A stretch of DNA of 64,000 nucleotides from positions 17,659,572-17,723,571 of the forward strand of contig NC_136008.1 of the NCBI RefSeq assembly GCF_048128805.1, in the 5' to 3' direction. A program made the position numbers and the translations under genes. The notes beneath the pieces were generated by a model, which was not told the origin of the DNA, searched no databases, and saw only the letters and a list, made by a program, of their open reading frames with translations. How positions within the stretch are numbered: the first letter of the stretch is position 1; the number at the start of each line of letters is the position of its first letter. Shown here piece by piece: positions 46,827 through 64,000 of this stretch. The stretch is from Centroberyx gerrardi. Its lineage: Eukaryota > Chordata > Actinopteri > Beryciformes > Berycidae.

Positions 46827-48093
46827 TTTATTCTTACCACGTGGAACATATAGTATAAAGATTTCATACTGAATAAATGATATTCATTGAGCCAAAAAAG
46901 GGAAAGGGAGGAATTTACATGTTGTCTTAGCTACATAGTCTGAAATACAAATATGCAGAATCCATATTACTGGAGAAAAATTGTCAAATGTGTACTTCAT
47001 CTAGAGTTTATTTTGTTGTACCAGGAGATAACAGGTTTGAGCCGTGTCTGCCGTACTACGGAGCTGTGGAGAGACCAGAGGAGAGGGTCTAATCAGTGGG
47101 GACTGGAGTCAGGGACCAAACTCACGTCAGCCTCCATCCCTCACCAATAACAAGTGTGAGAATAGTGACACAGACAGAGACAGACACAGAGAACGGAAGT
47201 GTAATGTACAACATTATATATACACCACAGCAAAGCTGTATTTGAAGTTGAAAACCAGTCCTAAGAGGTGATTTCTTTTCATAAGGGTATTCATACAATC
47301 AAGGGATAAAGAGAGGAGGTAAGGGTGTTGTAGGTTCTCGATACTTTGGGGAAGAAAGCCATTTTCTCTTTAACATCAAACTAAAATGACCTCAAAACTC
47401 TAGAAGAGCTGCATTGTCAGCTTCTCTGTGTGTGAAACGTGTGTTACAGAATGCTTACACTCAAGAGCAGTACGGTACAGAAAATGTCCTACAATCTACT
47501 GCACACTGCACAGGCCTCCCCGGTGAAGGTGTCTATTGACAGCATTTTGTCTGTCGGGCTGACTGGTGAGAATCCAATTACAGCAACTATAACCAGTAGG
47601 CCACTTGTCAGTCTGCTTCACCTCAGAACAACAACCAGTTACAGACTCATTGTGCCCTCAAGGGGAGAGCTAGGGCACACTTTGTCTCCCAAACTCACTG
47701 TAAACGAGACAGCAACTTTGGTTACAGTTTTTGTTTTTCAGCTATTTATTTATTCATTTATTTATCTTTATTAAAAAGTACTTTCCCCCAAGTGCAGAAC
47801 AGTCTCCCAACCTCGGTGCTCTGCTCCGTGTCATCTAGTTGGCATTCACGTTGCAAGTAGTGTCACTTTGTGGGCATCTCTCTGGTTTGTAATCCACCGC
47901 AGCTCTGTGATAACCCTCCTTGAGCAAGGACGGCCTGGGGAGGGCTCAGAGAATGGAATCTGAAGGGTTTGCATAAATTAAAACAGTCACTTGAGCTTTC
48001 CTTGCCCCTTTACACACACACAAGCCAGGTTACCAGGGAAGAGGGGACAGGGATAAAACCCCGAAAAGGTGGAGCCACGGCTCCCTACAGCTG
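46827..48093 (-). other. arid1a: Probable arid1a 3' UTR
   Basis: The region runs from the TGA at 48096-48094 to a distal AATAAA (plus TTTATT 46827-46832), about 1.27 kb. A proximal cluster of four AATAAA hexamers lies at 47745-47772, so a short 3' UTR of about 350 nt is also possible. Confidence 0.4.
47745..47772 (-). terminator. arid1a: Proximal cluster of arid1a poly(A) hexamers
   Basis: Four AATAAA hexamers on the minus strand (plus TTTATT at 47745, 47749, 47757 and 47767). Use is inferred. Confidence 0.35.
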
Positions 48094-61442
<13,349 letters not shown>

Positions 61443-64000
61443 CTAGGCATGGCAGGAACACAGTCAGTAAATAAAGTCAACAACCAAAGAGCATTGGAGA
61501 AATATAAACAATGACAAGTGCTATGACTGATATTCAAAACCCCACAACTTTTCTACAGCTTACCATTTATTAGTACTTTGTTCAAAGTGTCTAAAAAAAT
61601 GGCAGGTTGCAGTGTTGCACTTTCACAGAACTAAAAGAGTATAAGCAAAGTTCAAGGAATGAGGAAGTGATTTTTTTTCCATATTTCCCACGGTCATTAA
61701 CCTGATTTTTTTCACCTCACTTTGCCATAGTTTCGGAAGTCAACAGAGCTATATATATCTACTTTCGAATGGAGGGCAGTCTGCCCAATCTTAAACATAT
61801 CCCAGCTGTGCTCCTGTTTTGAGTCTGGTCCAAGCTTGCTTTCCTTTTTTTCCCCAGAGAAGGCAGTTTTGGCTCTGAATGAATGACACCAGAAATGGAG
61901 GAAGTACCTCCACAACGGCCTGACAGAGTGCAAGAAGCAAAATAGCATCCTCAACCTATCAAACAACCATGCCATGGTTATAAGCATACCTTGACCTTGG
62001 GTAAAAACTAGGCTCTATGTCTATATCAGCCACTTCTTCAACTAACCTTGGGCACTAGGCTAGTGGCTTACATTTAGGATCCAATTATTCCATCACCTCC
62101 ACCAAGCCAGTTTAGCTCTAATTGGCCAGGAATTTCCTGATAATGTATATATATAAAACTATGCAAACTCATTTCAACAAAAGAGACTTGAAAACGAAAA
62201 GTATCCTCTTGCATTACATCAAATGAATTCCCACATGTGCACTTGAGAAGAGGCCTCTCAGCTAATGATGGCCCTTACAAATTGTATGCAAAATGCCTTA
62301 CGTGACATTTCGCAGATGCAAGATAATGAAATAAATAAGAACAGCACATGGCTAATCTGCATAAGACAGAGAGGAAACTCCCTTGGCGGGTGAGAGATGG
62401 TGGACTGCCTTCTGATTGGCTTGGGGGGAGGGTTGGGGGGGAATTCTTTGCAGTCACATAGTGAAACTTGTGTGGCATGCCAGACACAGCAGCAACACAC
62501 ACAACCTCACAGGCAGAGCTCAAATTTGCCTTTGGTTACTATGCAGAGCCCATACAAATAACAAGTTAGAACATGAAACAGACAATGGTAGCTACCAATC
62601 CATAATTTGTTTATCTAGGGACCATCAAGGACAAGAGGCTGATATGTAAATCATTAATAAAAATAAAACATACTAATATAACAGTAGCCCTTATAGTACA
62701 CTACTGTGTTATAAAAGTGTAATTACCGTAGTAATGTTGTGCTCATAACCTATGACATGATTTTTTGTGGCTGCAAAACAGCACACCATACTGGGGTCAT
62801 ATACATAGTGGTCATATACACTGATGCAGACTGTTGCCATATGCTGCAATTTCAGGCCATTAGGTTACAAACTATGTAATGGAACTGATTCAGTTCAAGT
62901 AAGGCTGATGTTTAACCATATTGCATCAATGTTTGAACGGGCAATTGAGGATCAGTTATTTTACATATAGGGAAAAAATTGCCAAAGGAAAAACTGACAA
63001 AAATGAAACCACTTGTTAGCCATATCCCAGTTTCTCCCTTACTGCATGATGTGTTAGCAGGGAGAGGAGCAGACTTCAGAACAGGGCTGAATCAGTAATA
63101 CCTCTGGTGACCCTGTGATGAGTTAATGCTGTGTGTTCTTATCAGCAACTGTTGCCTTGCATCACATGTAATTATAAATGGCCATGAGCAGCGGATGAGG
63201 AGCCAATCAGATTTCAGCTAGCATGTCAACCCAAGACCAACTATCTCCTGGCTTTGACAGCAGGATTTTACCTCCACAATTCAAATCCCAGTGCAAAGCA
63301 ATCTGCAGCTGCAGTCACTCACTCATATGGCCGGGCCCACTGTTTACAGGCAGCATGCATGGAGAGCCAAGCAGCTTTTTAGCTCAGGGAAATATCCTTT
63401 GATCAATATATGATAAAAGTGCAATATTTTACATCATTTGGGGATATCATATAGGACATGTAAGCCATTTAAACTGCACGGGCCCAAGCTATTTAACTAG
63501 CCGTGAAAGGCTGATTCGGCATGCAATGCATTTCCCCCTTCATAGCCACACAATTATAAGCTACGATAAGGCAAGAAAATAACACAAAAGTGAAATGTAT
63601 AGCCTACTTCCACCGAGAAATATATGTGGGGACGTGATGATTTTCACACATTAATCTATTATAATCACTCGTACAACAGAATACATGCTAAATTCAACGT
63701 GTTGTGCGTGCAGGCGAGCGATCGGGGAAAAAACAAGCCATTGCCCTACAGTGTATTTTCACCCCTTTTCAAAGTCGGGCCTTGTTGGCTCCCTGAACGT
63801 CCTTAGATCAATTTTAGAGCTTATATCTTCTTTGAGCGGCACTCTCGTATTGCTGTATGCCTTTACAAATAAATTAAAACAGCAATTATTTAACGGTCTG
63901 GTGTCAGGGAAAAAAACACGAGAGGCAGCCATTTTAGAGTCTTTGCGAACTAGTAACAGACAATGGCTGGCCTGCTACGTTGTGAACTAGCTACGAGGAG
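61443..64000 (-). other. arid1a: arid1a intron 1, partial
   Basis: No exon-1-like sequence (Gly/Ala/Pro-rich, starting with Met) is present before the right edge, so this is read as intron 1. From about 63300 the sequence includes a non-repetitive part with homeodomain-type TAAT/ATTA motifs, and a GCCATTTT (YY1-like) near 63929. These could be regulatory, but that is not shown. Confidence 0.6.

Overview
The window is vertebrate nuclear DNA, almost certainly from a ray-finned (teleost) fish. Genes are split into many short exons with GT-AG introns. Long intergenic stretches carry many CA/GT microsatellites, and there are fish-type interspersed repeats (hAT-like elements, LINE 3' tails, short inverted-repeat elements). 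Four protein genes are recognised, all on the minus strand. Read 5' to 3' on that strand they are arid1a (3' of exon 1 only; exon 1 lies beyond the right edge), pigv, zdhhc18 and tent5b (fam46b). From memory, the order ARID1A-PIGV-ZDHHC18-(...)-TENT5B is that of human 1p36.11, which supports the paralogue choices.

Layout on plus coordinates. 1-13.8 kb: no gene recognised; microsatellites, a complete hAT-like element (9384-9684), a nested palindrome (7344-7479), a long hairpin (8125-8231) and inverted-repeat fragments. 13.8-20.2 kb: tent5b, with a 342-codon last exon (15170-16198), one 3.5-kb intron, a 52-codon first exon (19687-19842) and a TATA-like/CCAAT/CRE promoter arrangement near 20.2 kb. 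20.3-31.5 kb: no gene recognised, although mammals have several genes here (SFN, GPN2, GPATCH3, NR0B2, NUDC, KDF1, TRNP1 from memory). 31.5-39.4 kb: zdhhc18, nine coding exons (463 aa), including one AT-AC, U12-type intron. 39.4-42.8 kb: intergenic. 42.8-45.5 kb: pigv, three coding exons (507 aa), with a transposon-like element filling much of its 3' UTR. 45.5-46.8 kb: intergenic. 46.8-64 kb: arid1a exons 2-20 by the human count, 19 coding exons whose lengths sum to 6006 nt (2001 aa plus stop), followed by part of intron 1.

The genes are independent housekeeping or regulatory genes and do not form a pathway. ARID1A is the DNA-binding subunit of the BAF (SWI/SNF) remodeller. PIG-V adds the second mannose to the GPI anchor in the ER. 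ZDHHC18 is a Golgi palmitoyltransferase. TENT5B is a cytoplasmic poly(A) polymerase. Exon boundaries were worked out by hand: every junction keeps the reading frame and each total is divisible by three. I see no CRISPR array, no tRNA or rRNA gene, and nothing that amounts to a new biological system. The most interesting items are the AT-AC intron, a junction in the arid1a ARID domain that reads as both acceptor and donor, a CA repeat that almost touches the tent5b donor site, and a palindrome cluster that looks like a template-switch scar.
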